Source: Methylophilaceae bacterium (lineage in GTDB: Bacteria; Pseudomonadota; Gammaproteobacteria; Burkholderiales; Methylophilaceae). Taken from it: DNA of 55,739 nt. The stretch is taken from positions 1 to 55,739 of the forward strand of contig JAQWQF010000017.1 of assembly GCA_029244935.1 (NCBI GenBank), in the 5' to 3' direction. Under the pieces are notes generated by a model. It saw only the letters and a list, made by a program, of their open reading frames with translations, did not search any database and had not been told where the DNA came from. This document shows, one piece after another, positions 35,684-45,168 of this stretch. The position numbers and the translations under genes are program-made. Position 1 is the first letter of the stretch. The number at the start of each line of letters is the position of its first letter.

Positions 35684-36898
35684 ATGATCAAAAAAAATAC
35701 AACGCAAGTATCAGTAGGAGGCATTGCAGTTGGGGGCGGAGCTCCTGTTGTAATTCAATCAATGACGAATACTAATACCGCGGACATGAAGGCTACTGTT
35801 AATCAAATTATAGAACTTTGGCAAGCGGGTTCAGAAATTGTAAGGATTACAGTTAACGATGAGGAGTCCGCAGCACAAGTTGCAGATATTAAGCGGACAC
35901 TTCTTGATAATGGGTGCAATGTGCCTATCGTAGGTGATTTTCATTTTAATGGACATAAACTGCTCACTAAATTTCCAGGTTGTGCTTCTGCACTTGATAA
36001 ATATCGAATTAACCCAGGAAACGTTGGTAAGGGGTCTAAGAGAGACGAACAATTCTCAACTATGATTAACCTCGCTATAGATAATGATAAACCAGTGAGA
36101 ATTGGTGTTAACTGGGGTAGTCTAGACCAAGAACTTCTTAAGGTATTGATGGACGAGAATGCCAAATTAAAAGTTCCTTTGCCAGCATCAGCGGTGATGA
36201 AGGAAACCTTAATTCGGTCGGTTATCGACAGCGCTATAACGGCTGAATCAATTGGTCTTACTAAAAATAAAATTATCGTCTCTTGTAAAGTTAGTGATGT
36301 TCAAGATTTGATTGAGATATATACTAAGCTTTCTAAACGATGCAGTTACCCGCTCCATGTTGGTCTAACTGAGGCTGGAATGGGCTCTAAGGGAATAGTT
36401 GCCTCTGCAGCATCTATAGGGTATTTATTGCAACATGGTATTGGCGATACAATTCGTGTGTCCCTAACACCAGAACCTGGAGAATCAAGAACTACCGAGG
36501 TTATTGTTGCTCAGGAACTATTACAAACTATTGGAATTCGTTCGTTTACCCCACTTGTTACCGCATGTCCAGGATGTGGCAGAACTACCTCAACATATTT
36601 TCAAGAGCTAGCTGGGGTCGTACAAAATTTTTTACGCGAATCTATGCCAGAATGGAAAAAATCATATGAAGGAGTGGAGGAGATGACTGTTGCTGTTATG
36701 GGATGTGTCGTAAACGGCCCAGGAGAGTCTAAGATGGCAAATTTAGGTATCAGTTTGCCAGGAACAGGAGAGGTTCCAGTAGCACCTGTTTATGAGGACG
36801 GAGAAAAAACAGTTACTTTAAAAGGTGATAATATTGGTTTAGATTTCACGGGAATTATTACTAAATACATTGAACGAAAATATAAAAAAAGATCATAA
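35684..36898 (+). CDS. ispG: 4-hydroxy-3-methylbut-2-enyl diphosphate synthase IspG
   Basis: Iron-sulfur enzyme of the MEP isoprenoid pathway, converting methylerythritol cyclodiphosphate to HMBPP. The N-terminal barrel has [13 protein letters not shown] and FHFNGH. The iron-sulfur cysteines lie in [11 protein letters not shown] and in [10 protein letters not shown]. At 404 residues it is the ordinary bacterial form. It is 3 bases from hisS. Confidence 0.96.
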   Translation: MIKKNTTQVSVGGIAVGGGAPVVIQSMTNTNTADMKATVNQIIELWQAGSEIVRITVNDEESAAQVADIKRTLLDNGCNVPIVGDFHFNGHKLLTKFPGCASALDKYRINPGNVGKGSKRDEQFSTMINLAIDNDKPVRIGVNWGSLDQELLKVLMDENAKLKVPLPASAVMKETLIRSVIDSAITAESIGLTKNKIIVSCKVSDVQDLIEIYTKLSKRCSYPLHVGLTEAGMGSKGIVASAASIGYLLQHGIGDTIRVSLTPEPGESRTTEVIVAQELLQTIGIRSFTPLVTACPGCGRTTSTYFQELAGVVQNFLRESMPEWKKSYEGVEEMTVAVMGCVVNGPGESKMANLGISLPGTGEVPVAPVYEDGEKTVTLKGDNIGLDFTGIITKYIERKYKKRS

Positions 36899-36901
36899 TT
36901 T

Positions 36902-38167
36902 ATGACAAAAAAATTTCAATCTATAAAAGGATTTTATGATGTCACTCCAGACCGACAGAGGCTCTGGCGTTTTTTTGAAAAAGAAGCACTAAAAGTTCTC
37001 GATCAATACTCTTTTGAGGAGATTGGTTTACCTATTGTCGAGCCAACAGGCCTATTTGTTGAGGGGGTAGGTACTCACACGGATATTGTTGAAAAAGAAA
37101 TGTATAGCTGGGAAGACAAGTTAAATGATGACAAGCTTACCTTAAGACCAGAGGGGACAGCAGGGTGCGTTAGAGCTGTCATTGAGAATAGCCTCACATA
37201 TAACGGTCCAATAAAGCTATTTTATCGGGGTCCAATGTTTCGTCATGAGAATGTTCAGAAGGGTCGACAAAGACAATTTCATCAATTAGGGGTTGAAACA
37301 TTTGGGGTTGAATCCCCTGATGCAGATGCAGAGCAGATTATTCTCTTAAGCCGCTTATTTAAGAATTTAGGGCTATCAAATATCAAATTAGAGTTGAATA
37401 CAATTGGAGATTCTGAGGATAGGAGTCAATTTAGGAAAGCATTAATCAAATATTTTGAGGGTTATAAGAGTGAATTAGATAAGGATAGCCTTAGAAGGTT
37501 ATATGAGAACCCTCTACGTATTCTCGATAGTAAGAACCCAACGATGCAAACATTGCTTGATAAAGCACCAAAATTGGTTAACTACCTCTCTGATGAAGCA
37601 AGAACTCATTTTGATTTACTTTGTCAGAACTTAGATTTGAATAAAATCGACTACGTATTAAACCCGAGGCTAGTAAGGGGACTGGATTACTACAACCGAA
37701 CGGTGTTTGAGTTTGTTACTCAAGAACTTGGTAGCCAGGGAACTTTAGCCGGTGGAGGGCGATATGATTATTTAATTGAAAATTTAGGAGGAAATCATAC
37801 CTACGCATGTGGGTTTGCGATTGGTATTGAGAGAATCGTTTTACTTTTAGAGGGAGATGTTTCACATAAAGGTATATTTAGGCCTGATGTCTATATAGTT
37901 AATGTGGGAAGTAAGGCAAGAAAATTGGTATTTAACATTGCAGAAGAACTTCGAGATTTAAATGTTAATACCTTGCTTAACATAGAAGGGAGCAGTATTA
38001 AATCTCAAATGAAAAAAGCAGATAAAAGTGGAGCAAAAATAGCATTAATTATTGGTGATAACGAGGTTGAAAAGAATGAAGTGCAAATTAAGTTTCTACG
38101 GAGAGATTCGCCACAAGTTACTATTAATTACAACAAAACAAGTTTATACATCAAAGAAAATTTATAA
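36902..38167 (+). CDS. hisS: Histidyl-tRNA synthetase
   Basis: Class II synthetase that charges tRNA-His. The N-terminus has KGFYDVTPDRQRLW, and motif 2 is FRHENVQKGRQRQFHQLG. The histidine-specific LVRGLDYYNRTVFE follows, and motif 3 is GFAIGIERIVLLL, followed by the anticodon-binding domain. The 421-residue length is normal. A separate HisZ paralogue is encoded at 53257-54201. Confidence 0.96.
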   Translation: MTKKFQSIKGFYDVTPDRQRLWRFFEKEALKVLDQYSFEEIGLPIVEPTGLFVEGVGTHTDIVEKEMYSWEDKLNDDKLTLRPEGTAGCVRAVIENSLTYNGPIKLFYRGPMFRHENVQKGRQRQFHQLGVETFGVESPDADAEQIILLSRLFKNLGLSNIKLELNTIGDSEDRSQFRKALIKYFEGYKSELDKDSLRRLYENPLRILDSKNPTMQTLLDKAPKLVNYLSDEARTHFDLLCQNLDLNKIDYVLNPRLVRGLDYYNRTVFEFVTQELGSQGTLAGGGRYDYLIENLGGNHTYACGFAIGIERIVLLLEGDVSHKGIFRPDVYIVNVGSKARKLVFNIAEELRDLNVNTLLNIEGSSIKSQMKKADKSGAKIALIIGDNEVEKNEVQIKFLRRDSPQVTINYNKTSLYIKENL

Positions 38168-38172
38168 AAAAA

Positions 38173-39012
38173 TTGAAAAATAATATATTAGAAATCAGTA
38201 ATTTAGAAGTTTTCTCTAAGATAGATTCTAGGAAAAAACTTGTCAATTCTATCTCTTTTAATGTTCGTCGTGGGAAAACAACATGTATTGTAGGGGAGTC
38301 AGGAAGTGGAAAGAGCCTAACAGCTTTATCTGTTATGCAACTGTTGTCACAACAACTTAACTTAACTGGAAAAATTTTATTTAATGGTTCTAATTTGTGC
38401 GAAATAGATTCTGAATCTATAAGAAAAAAGCGTGGAAATGAGATCGCTATGATTTTTCAGGAGCCAATGACATCACTTAATCCAGTCTTAACAATTGGGT
38501 ACCAGATTGAGGAATCACTAATGGTACATAATGACTTATCTAGAAGCCAACTAAATGTTCGTATTAATGAGCTATTAAGGCTTGTTGCTATTAATCCCGA
38601 TAGAGTGAATAGTTACCCAGATGAACTATCTGGAGGCCAAAGACAAAGAATTATGATTGCGATGGCTATGTCATGTAATCCTGATTTATTAATTGCGGAC
38701 GAACCAACTACAGCCTTAGATGTTACGGTCCAGGCACAGATTCTAGAGTTACTAGATCAATTAAAGAAAAAATTAGATATGTCGATGTTATTTATTACGC
38801 ATGATTTTGGTGTTGTGGCGGATATTGCAGATGATGTAGTAGTAATGTACCAAGGCAAAATTGTTGAGCAAGGTGATGTTGATTCAGTTCTTAACAAGCC
38901 AAGACATCCTTATACTAAAGCTTTATTACAGTGCGTTCCGGATGCTCTTGGAAAAAAAACTTTAAAGCCTATTGATTATATGAAACTTGAGCGTGCGATG
39001 GCTTCTATATGA
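38173..39012 (+). CDS. ABC transporter ATPase, oligopeptide/dipeptide type (DppD/YejF-N-like)
   Basis: A 279-residue ATP-binding subunit with Walker A GESGSGKS, Q-loop FQEPMTSLNPV, signature LSGGQRQR and Walker B LLIADEPTTALD. The C-terminal HPYTKALLQCVPD is the start of the oligopeptide/dipeptide-specific extension. That extension is short and lacks the cysteine cluster seen in many DppD proteins. The start is TTG at 38173. It is paired with a second ATPase (4-base overlap), but no permease or binding protein is in the window. Confidence 0.88.
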   Translation: MKNNILEISNLEVFSKIDSRKKLVNSISFNVRRGKTTCIVGESGSGKSLTALSVMQLLSQQLNLTGKILFNGSNLCEIDSESIRKKRGNEIAMIFQEPMTSLNPVLTIGYQIEESLMVHNDLSRSQLNVRINELLRLVAINPDRVNSYPDELSGGQRQRIMIAMAMSCNPDLLIADEPTTALDVTVQAQILELLDQLKKKLDMSMLFITHDFGVVADIADDVVVMYQGKIVEQGDVDSVLNKPRHPYTKALLQCVPDALGKKTLKPIDYMKLERAMASI

Positions 39013-39806
39013 AATATCTTCTTACTGCAATGAGTCTATCTAAGAAATACGTTCAAACTCAAGGGTTTTTTTCGAGAAGAAAAACTACAATTAATGCACT
39101 TGATAATGTTTCTTTGAATATCAGAAAAGGTATAACTCTTGCAGTTGTTGGGGAGTCAGGAAGTGGAAAATCTACTTTGGCTAGATCAATTATTCGCTTG
39201 GTAGAAATTGATAATGGTGAAATAGCATTTGATGGAAATGATTTTCTAAGTCTTAATTCTTCAGCGTTAAAAAATTCAAGAAAAAATATCCAAATGATTT
39301 TTCAAGACCCTTACGCCTCTCTTAATCCACGTATGAAAATTCAATCTATTATGGAAGAGCCACTATTAATTCATAAAGTAGGTACAAAGCAATTAAGGCA
39401 AAAGAAAATTGAAGCAATGATTAAAAGAGTTGGTTTGGATTTTTATGATTTAGATAAGTATCCACATCAATTTTCAGGTGGACAAAGACAAAGAATTGGT
39501 ATTGCTAGAGCCTTAATACTAGAGCCAAAATTAGTAATATGTGATGAACCAGTTTCAGCTCTTGATGTTTCTGTTCAAGCACAAATTGTTCAGTTATTAA
39601 AGTCACTTCAAAAAGAATTTGGACTAACGTACTTATTTATAACTCACGACCTTAGAATTGTTAGACATATTGCTGATGAAGTTGTTGTTATGAGGCAAGG
39701 AAAGATAGTTGAAACTGGAAAAACTGATATAATTTTTCAAAATCCAAAAACGACATACACAAAGAAATTACTTGCCTCAATACCAGGCATCAAGAAAACT
39801 ACTTAA
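39009..39806 (+). CDS. ABC transporter ATPase, oligopeptide/dipeptide type (DppF/YejF-C-like)
   Basis: A 265-residue partner ATPase with Walker A GESGSGKST, Q-loop FQDPYASLNPRM, signature FSGGQRQR and Walker B LVICDEPVSALD. The FFSRRKTTINALDNVSL start is typical of the second subunit. The two genes may be the split halves of a YejF-like protein. It overlaps or abuts yfgM, so the ATPases sit inside the hisS-yfgM-bamB block as an insertion. Confidence 0.88.
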   Translation: MKYLLTAMSLSKKYVQTQGFFSRRKTTINALDNVSLNIRKGITLAVVGESGSGKSTLARSIIRLVEIDNGEIAFDGNDFLSLNSSALKNSRKNIQMIFQDPYASLNPRMKIQSIMEEPLLIHKVGTKQLRQKKIEAMIKRVGLDFYDLDKYPHQFSGGQRQRIGIARALILEPKLVICDEPVSALDVSVQAQIVQLLKSLQKEFGLTYLFITHDLRIVRHIADEVVVMRQGKIVETGKTDIIFQNPKTTYTKKLLASIPGIKKTT

Positions 39807-39819
39807 AGGAAGAACAGAA

Positions 39820-40455
39820 ATGGCACTTGAACCAAACCAAATTGAAAAAGAAATTCAAATTGATAAATATCAAAATCTTTGGAACACTTATAAGCGATTA
39901 ATTGCAGTCCTTGTTGCAATTATTATTTCTATTTATACTGGATTTCAATTTTATCAGTCTAGTGAAGTAAAAAGTGGCGAGGTAGCTTCCCAAATTTATC
40001 AGGAAATTATCATAGAAAATATTGAAAATACTGACATAATTAAACAAAAAGTCTCAGAATTAAAAAGTAATCATTCTTCCACACCCTATGCATCAAGGGG
40101 TGCTATTTATTTAAGTCGCTCTTTAGTGAACAAGAAAATGAATGATGAGGCTATTGAAGAATTATTATGGGCTTCTAATAATGCAAAAGAAAAATCAATT
40201 GAGTCTTTAGCTCTTTATACCCTCTCTAATCTTTATTTAATTAAAGAAAATCTTGATGATTCATTAGCAACGGCTAATAAAATTTCTTCACCTGGTTATT
40301 TGGGCCTTAAAAATGATCTATTAGGTGATATCTATATTGCAAACAATGATAAAGAAAAGGCTATATTAAGCTATGAAGTTGCGCTGAAATTTTACTTAAA
40401 CAAAAGTGAACTCGCAAAGGTTATTCAAACTAAAATAGATGCAATTGGTCAATGA
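39820..40455 (+). CDS. yfgM: YfgM-family membrane-anchored TPR protein
   Basis: Periplasmic chaperone-network protein anchored in the inner membrane; YfgM of E. coli contacts the SecYEG-PpiD complex. From the ATG at 39820 (AAGGA nine bases upstream) the protein has 211 residues. A short cytoplasmic start is followed by one membrane helix (LIAVLVAIIISIYTGFQF, about 26-44) and TPR-like helices to the end. Its position between hisS and bamB is the conserved one and supports the call. Sequence identity to named members cannot be measured here. Confidence 0.82.
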   Translation: MALEPNQIEKEIQIDKYQNLWNTYKRLIAVLVAIIISIYTGFQFYQSSEVKSGEVASQIYQEIIIENIENTDIIKQKVSELKSNHSSTPYASRGAIYLSRSLVNKKMNDEAIEELLWASNNAKEKSIESLALYTLSNLYLIKENLDDSLATANKISSPGYLGLKNDLLGDIYIANNDKEKAILSYEVALKFYLNKSELAKVIQTKIDAIGQ

Positions 40456-41846
40456 GAAGGTGTTTAATTCCATTTTTTCTTATTTTTTTTATAGTCGGCT
40501 GCTTTTTTGGACCGGTCAAAGAGCTCAAGAATCAAATAGAAGACACCTGGGATGCTGATACTCCAATAGTTCCACCGACTGAACTTATTGATATTTCTAA
40601 TAGTAAAAAATTTTCTCGTTTATGGGCTGCACATTCTGGCACTGAGAGTCTTTGGGAGATTGATGCGAACTCATATGACATCCATACCCTCGGAATGTTT
40701 GTATATGAAGATTTTTTATTTACTCTTAATCATGATGGTCTAATCAAAAAATTCAACCTTAATACTGGCAGCCTTCTATGGGAAAAAGATTTCAATTTCA
40801 AAGTTTCTGCTGGTCTTTCTGGCGATAGCGATGCCCTTTATTTTGCTACTAGCGAAGGGGATCTCTGGAGCCTAGATCATGATGGGAAAAAACTTTGGAA
40901 GACATATGTTGGTGGTCAAGTTCATGTCAAACCCCTACCAAATACTAGCTTTGTTGTAGTAAAGTTAAATTTCAATAAATTTGTTCAAATAAATATTTCT
41001 GATGGTTCAATAAAATGGGATTATCAGGCACCAAATCCCCCATTAACAATAAATTACCAAGGAGATATGATATTTGCTAATGGGGTAATTTATTCTGGTT
41101 TACCTGGAGGTAAATTAATCGCTATTGAGGCGGAAACAGGTTCAATGATATGGGAAGTAAATGTTGCTTCACCAAAAGGACTTACAGAAATAGAGCGCGC
41201 TAATGATGTCACAAGCCAGCCTGTTATTGATGGCTCTATTATCTATTCTGTTTCAAGTAAGGGAAAAATTACTTCTTTTGATCGCCGCACATCACAAAAA
41301 ATTTGGGATAGAACTTTATCTAGTTTTGTTGGATTGAATCTTTATGGGAATAACCTAATTGTTGTTCATGAGAGTGGCTCTATTTACTCATTAAATAATA
41401 AGGTAGGAAAATCAAATTGGAGAAATGCAGATTTGCAGTATAGGAATATTGGTAAAGGTATAATTATTGAAGACCTTCTTTCTGTCGGTGATTTCGATGG
41501 ATACCTCCACCTAATTGATCTATTTAACGGAAAAATAAGCAGTAGAATTAAGCTATCAGGTTCACAAATTCTCGATAACATGATTAGCTTAGGCGATAAC
41601 AAATTAATTGCTATGGATATAGACGGGAATATTTTTTGTATAGAAATAAATGATAATGTTGAAATAAAATCTACTGAAGAAATAAATGAGAATGATATAT
41701 CAAATAATACTGATTTAATTGATAAGGTTGAGACTCGTGGCCATACTCAAGATAAAAATTATGACGAGACTTCAGAGTCATCGTGGTTAGACAAATTAAA
41801 AATCTGGAAGAAAGATAAAGCTTCAGATGATGAAAATTTATTATGA
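40452..41846 (+). CDS. bamB: Outer-membrane assembly lipoprotein BamB with acidic C-terminal tail
   Basis: Lipoprotein subunit of the BAM complex. The signal peptide ends in a lipobox (FFIVGC, cysteine at about residue 17). The body shows repeated beta-propeller strands of the PQQ type (GSLLWEKDF, KKLWKTYVGG, GSIKWDYQAP, GSMIWEVNVA, KIWDRTL). The protein is 464 residues, about 70 more than usual. The extra part after the propeller is acidic and low-complexity (EEINENDISNNTD and on) and ends in a charged helix. The 3' end overlaps der by 4 bases. Confidence 0.9.
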   Translation: MRRCLIPFFLIFFIVGCFFGPVKELKNQIEDTWDADTPIVPPTELIDISNSKKFSRLWAAHSGTESLWEIDANSYDIHTLGMFVYEDFLFTLNHDGLIKKFNLNTGSLLWEKDFNFKVSAGLSGDSDALYFATSEGDLWSLDHDGKKLWKTYVGGQVHVKPLPNTSFVVVKLNFNKFVQINISDGSIKWDYQAPNPPLTINYQGDMIFANGVIYSGLPGGKLIAIEAETGSMIWEVNVASPKGLTEIERANDVTSQPVIDGSIIYSVSSKGKITSFDRRTSQKIWDRTLSSFVGLNLYGNNLIVVHESGSIYSLNNKVGKSNWRNADLQYRNIGKGIIIEDLLSVGDFDGYLHLIDLFNGKISSRIKLSGSQILDNMISLGDNKLIAMDIDGNIFCIEINDNVEIKSTEEINENDISNNTDLIDKVETRGHTQDKNYDETSESSWLDKLKIWKKDKASDDENLL

Positions 41847-43264
41847 AAACAATAGTTATTGTTGGGCGTCCTAATGTAGGAAAATCTAGTCTTTTTAATC
41901 GCCTAACTAAAACTCGTGATGCAATTGTTGCAGATATGCCAGGATTAACTCGCGATAGGCATTATGGAAGATTAAGTATTGAAGAGCATCAATTTTTATT
42001 GGTTGATACTGGTGGCTTTGAGCCAAATAAAAAAGTTGGTATACAGAAAGAAATGGCTTTACAAACTCGCCTTGCGATAGATGAAAGCGATGTCTTATTA
42101 TTTATAGTAGATGTTAGAGAAGGCCTGCATCCAATTGATCAGCATATTGCTGAAGTAATAAGAAAAAATAATAAACCCAAAATACTTTTAATTAATAAGG
42201 CTGAAGGGATGCAGGACGATATTGTTGCTGCAGAATTTTACTCTCTCGGCTTCAAGGAACATTTAGCTATATCCTCGGCACATGGCGATGGTATCTCGCA
42301 ACTAAAAGATTTCTTAGTAAGTAATGATGATTTACCGGAGAAATTTTTGCATAATCAGATGATACCAAAGATTGCTATTGTAGGTCGTCCAAATGTAGGA
42401 AAATCAACATTGATTAACTCATTAATGGGTGAAGAGCGCTTTATTGCTTTTGATAAACCTGGTACCACAAGAGATGCTGTCTCTGTAAATTTTAGTTACC
42501 GTAAAAATACATTTACTCTTACAGACACTGCTGGCATACGTAAAAGAGGAAAAGTTTTTGAATCTGTTGAAAAATTTTCAGTTATTAAAACATTAAACGC
42601 TATTGAAAATTCGAATGTTAGTATTTTAGTTGTAGACTCAAAAGACAGTATCTCTGCTCAAGATATGCATATATTGGCTTATATCCTTGAATCTGGAAAA
42701 TCCTTAGTAATTGCTTTAAATAAATGGGAGGATATTTCCAGCTATGATAAGGATCGAATTAAGGCTGAGATCGATAAAAAATTACCTTTTGTAAGCTTTG
42801 CTGAAAAAGTATTTATTTCTGCAATTAACAAAACTGGTCTACATTCTCTTATGAAGTCAGTAATAAAAGCACATGAATCTGCTTTGGTAAAATTTACAAC
42901 ACCACAGCTTAATGCCATTCTAGAAAATGCCTTAATTGGCCACCCACCAAAAATAATAAAAGGTATCAGACCTAAACTTAAATACGCTCATCAAGGAGGA
43001 ATGAATCCCCCAACAATTGTTGTCCATGGAAACCATTTATCAGAGATTAAAAAGGACTACCTTAGGTATCTTGAATCTTTTTATAGAAAAGCTTTTGACT
43101 TAACAGGAACACCATTAAGAATTGAATTAAAGAATTCGTCTAATCCTTATGATGTTAAAGCTGAGGTAAAATCTAAGAAAACTGGATTAGTGACAAGGCG
43201 AAGAAGGATTGATGAAATTAGAAAAAAAAGAGATGAGAAAAAAAATAAATTATCAAGGCCTTAG
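41843..43264 (+). CDS. der: Ribosome-associated GTPase Der (EngA)
   Basis: Tandem-GTPase needed for 50S assembly. The two G domains begin with GRPNVGKSS (residues 8-16) and GRPNVGKST (near 180). Each has its DTGG/DTAG G3 and NKAE/NKWE G4 motifs, and a KH-like C-terminal domain ends in a basic tail (KKTGLVTRRRRIDEIRKKR). At 473 residues it is normal. It converges on bamD with 7 bases between the stops. Confidence 0.96.
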   Translation: MKTIVIVGRPNVGKSSLFNRLTKTRDAIVADMPGLTRDRHYGRLSIEEHQFLLVDTGGFEPNKKVGIQKEMALQTRLAIDESDVLLFIVDVREGLHPIDQHIAEVIRKNNKPKILLINKAEGMQDDIVAAEFYSLGFKEHLAISSAHGDGISQLKDFLVSNDDLPEKFLHNQMIPKIAIVGRPNVGKSTLINSLMGEERFIAFDKPGTTRDAVSVNFSYRKNTFTLTDTAGIRKRGKVFESVEKFSVIKTLNAIENSNVSILVVDSKDSISAQDMHILAYILESGKSLVIALNKWEDISSYDKDRIKAEIDKKLPFVSFAEKVFISAINKTGLHSLMKSVIKAHESALVKFTTPQLNAILENALIGHPPKIIKGIRPKLKYAHQGGMNPPTIVVHGNHLSEIKKDYLRYLESFYRKAFDLTGTPLRIELKNSSNPYDVKAEVKSKKTGLVTRRRRIDEIRKKRDEKKNKLSRP

Positions 43265-43271
43265 TTTTATA

Positions 43272-44096
43272 TTAATTGTAGAGGCTTTCCCAAAAGCGCC
43301 ACCAATCTTTTTTTGAGCTTGTAAGTTTTTGTTTGTCAAATTTACTATCAGGATAATTTTTTTCTAAAATTCGTTCCGTATCTTTCTTTAGATCCTCAAT
43401 ACCTAGATGTTCATAGGCACTAATTGATATGACCAATGCTTCTTCTTGATGAATTGATTGCCTATAATTCTCTAGGACATATTTGGCCCGATTTAAGGCG
43501 GCTACATAAGCCTTTCTTTTCATGTAATAACGTGCAACATGAAGTTCTCTTTCTGCAATTTTATTCATGAGATAGCTCATGCGTATAATTGAATCTGGAG
43601 TATATTTACTTTCTGGAAATACGAGTGTTAATTCTTTTAATGCTTGGAATGCTAGTTCTAACTGCGTCACGTCACGATCACTGATATCCTGCATGGTAAT
43701 CTTTTTTACGAGCCCACGGTCTCTGAATAACACTACACCCTTAAGGTAGTAAGCATAATCCATAGAAGGGTGATTTGGATAGGTTCTAATAAACTTTTCT
43801 AGCATACCAATTGCTTCGGCCTCTCGAAAACCATTTTTATAGGCATATGCTAAGTTAAGTTTGATTTGAGGCGCTAATTTTGAGTTTGGAAAACGCTTTT
43901 CAGCCTTTTCAAGATAATCAGCTGCTTTAACCCAATCTCTGTTCTCAGCAAAATTTTCTGATTGCTGTAAAATCCACAGGTCACTTCGCCCAGTAGTTTC
44001 ATCGAATTCAGTGGGTTCGCCAAAAATAAAACAACCTGACAGTAATGCTGATAATATTAAACTTAGGAATGATTGATTAATTATTGTTTTATTCAT
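43272..44096 (-). CDS. bamD: Outer-membrane assembly lipoprotein BamD
   Basis: Essential TPR lipoprotein of the BAM complex. The start at 44096 gives a good lipoprotein signal (MNKTIINQSFLSLILSALLSGC); the alternative at 44114 adds six residues. TPR helices follow (WVKAADYLEKAEKRFPNS, then EAEAIGMLEKFIRTYPNHPSMDY-type repeat, split by family-typical spacing), as does the BamD block DYAYYLKGVVLF. It is divergent from rluD with only 1-19 bases between starts, so its promoter must lie inside rluD. Confidence 0.93.
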   Translation of the reverse strand: MNKTIINQSFLSLILSALLSGCFIFGEPTEFDETTGRSDLWILQQSENFAENRDWVKAADYLEKAEKRFPNSKLAPQIKLNLAYAYKNGFREAEAIGMLEKFIRTYPNHPSMDYAYYLKGVVLFRDRGLVKKITMQDISDRDVTQLELAFQALKELTLVFPESKYTPDSIIRMSYLMNKIAERELHVARYYMKRKAYVAALNRAKYVLENYRQSIHQEEALVISISAYEHLGIEDLKKDTERILEKNYPDSKFDKQKLTSSKKDWWRFWESLYN

Positions 44097-44115
44097 TTGA
44101 GAGAAATTATACATT

Positions 44116-45168
44116 ATGGTACCTGAGAAAAAAGAATTTAAAGTACCAATTGAGCTTGGTGGTCATAGAATTGATAGTGTTATCCAATCTCTTTTGCCAG
44201 AATATTCTCGAACTCGTATTCAGAAATGGATAAAAGAAGGTTACGTAAAAGTTGATAGCTTATCTATTAATCCCAAAAAAAAGATTCTTGGAGGGGAATG
44301 GATTGAAATTCAAATTCAACCAGAAGAGCAATCTCAACAATTTGAGCCAGAAAATATTCCTCTTGATATTATCTTTGAGGATGACCATATCTTAGTTATT
44401 AATAAACCATCTGGCCTTGTAGTTCATCCGGCTGCAGGAAATTGGTCAGGGACACTTCTAAATGGCCTTCTCCACTATTTACCTTTTAGCAAAGGGCTCC
44501 CCAGAGCAGGAATTGTTCATCGTCTGGATAAAAATACAACTGGCTTAATGGTTATAGCCAAGGATGAAGTATCACAAAATCATCTTGTCAGGCAGTTACA
44601 GAGTAAAAAGGTGAAGCGTGAGTATAGGGCGATCGTATGGGGCCAGGTATGGAAAAATAAATCTATTAGTCAGCCTATTGGTCGGCATCCTAGAGCAAGG
44701 GTTAAAATGGCAGTTAACAAAATTAATGGCAAAGATTCTATTACACATTATGAAGTCTTAGAACGTTTCGGCATGAATTCTTATCTTCGATGTAATCTTG
44801 AAACTGGGAGAACTCATCAAATTAGAGTGCATATGCAATTCAATGAATCGCCTATTGTAGGTGATCCTGTGTACGGATTAAAAAAAATTATCCCAACTAA
44901 AAGTATGAGTCCTAATCTAAAAAAAGCTACTTTAGAATTTGACCGTCAGGCTTTACATGCAATTGCCCTCGGTCTAATTCATCCTTTTACACACGAACCT
45001 ATGCGATGGGAAGTAGATCTTCCTGCTGATATGAAATCTCTTTTAGACATTATTCGAAAAGAAGCCATACCAGAAAAGGAAGTATTTAAATTTGATAATA
45101 TGTATGTCGAAGATCCAATTAGTGAAGAGCCTGAGGAAGTAGATTTTGATTTCGAAGATGACAACTAG
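44116..45168 (+). CDS. rluD: 23S rRNA pseudouridine synthase RluD
   Basis: Makes pseudouridines 1911, 1915 and 1917 in helix 69 of 23S rRNA. An N-terminal S4 domain (SRTRIQKWIKEGYVKVD) precedes the catalytic domain, where D138 lies in IVHRLDKNTTGLMV. The RTHQIRVHM block is present. The 350-residue length includes an acidic C-terminal tail (about EDPISEEPEEVDFDFEDD). Its end overlaps pgeF. The divergent bamD and following pgeF are the standard neighbours. Confidence 0.95.
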   Translation: MVPEKKEFKVPIELGGHRIDSVIQSLLPEYSRTRIQKWIKEGYVKVDSLSINPKKKILGGEWIEIQIQPEEQSQQFEPENIPLDIIFEDDHILVINKPSGLVVHPAAGNWSGTLLNGLLHYLPFSKGLPRAGIVHRLDKNTTGLMVIAKDEVSQNHLVRQLQSKKVKREYRAIVWGQVWKNKSISQPIGRHPRARVKMAVNKINGKDSITHYEVLERFGMNSYLRCNLETGRTHQIRVHMQFNESPIVGDPVYGLKKIIPTKSMSPNLKKATLEFDRQALHAIALGLIHPFTHEPMRWEVDLPADMKSLLDIIRKEAIPEKEVFKFDNMYVEDPISEEPEEVDFDFEDDN

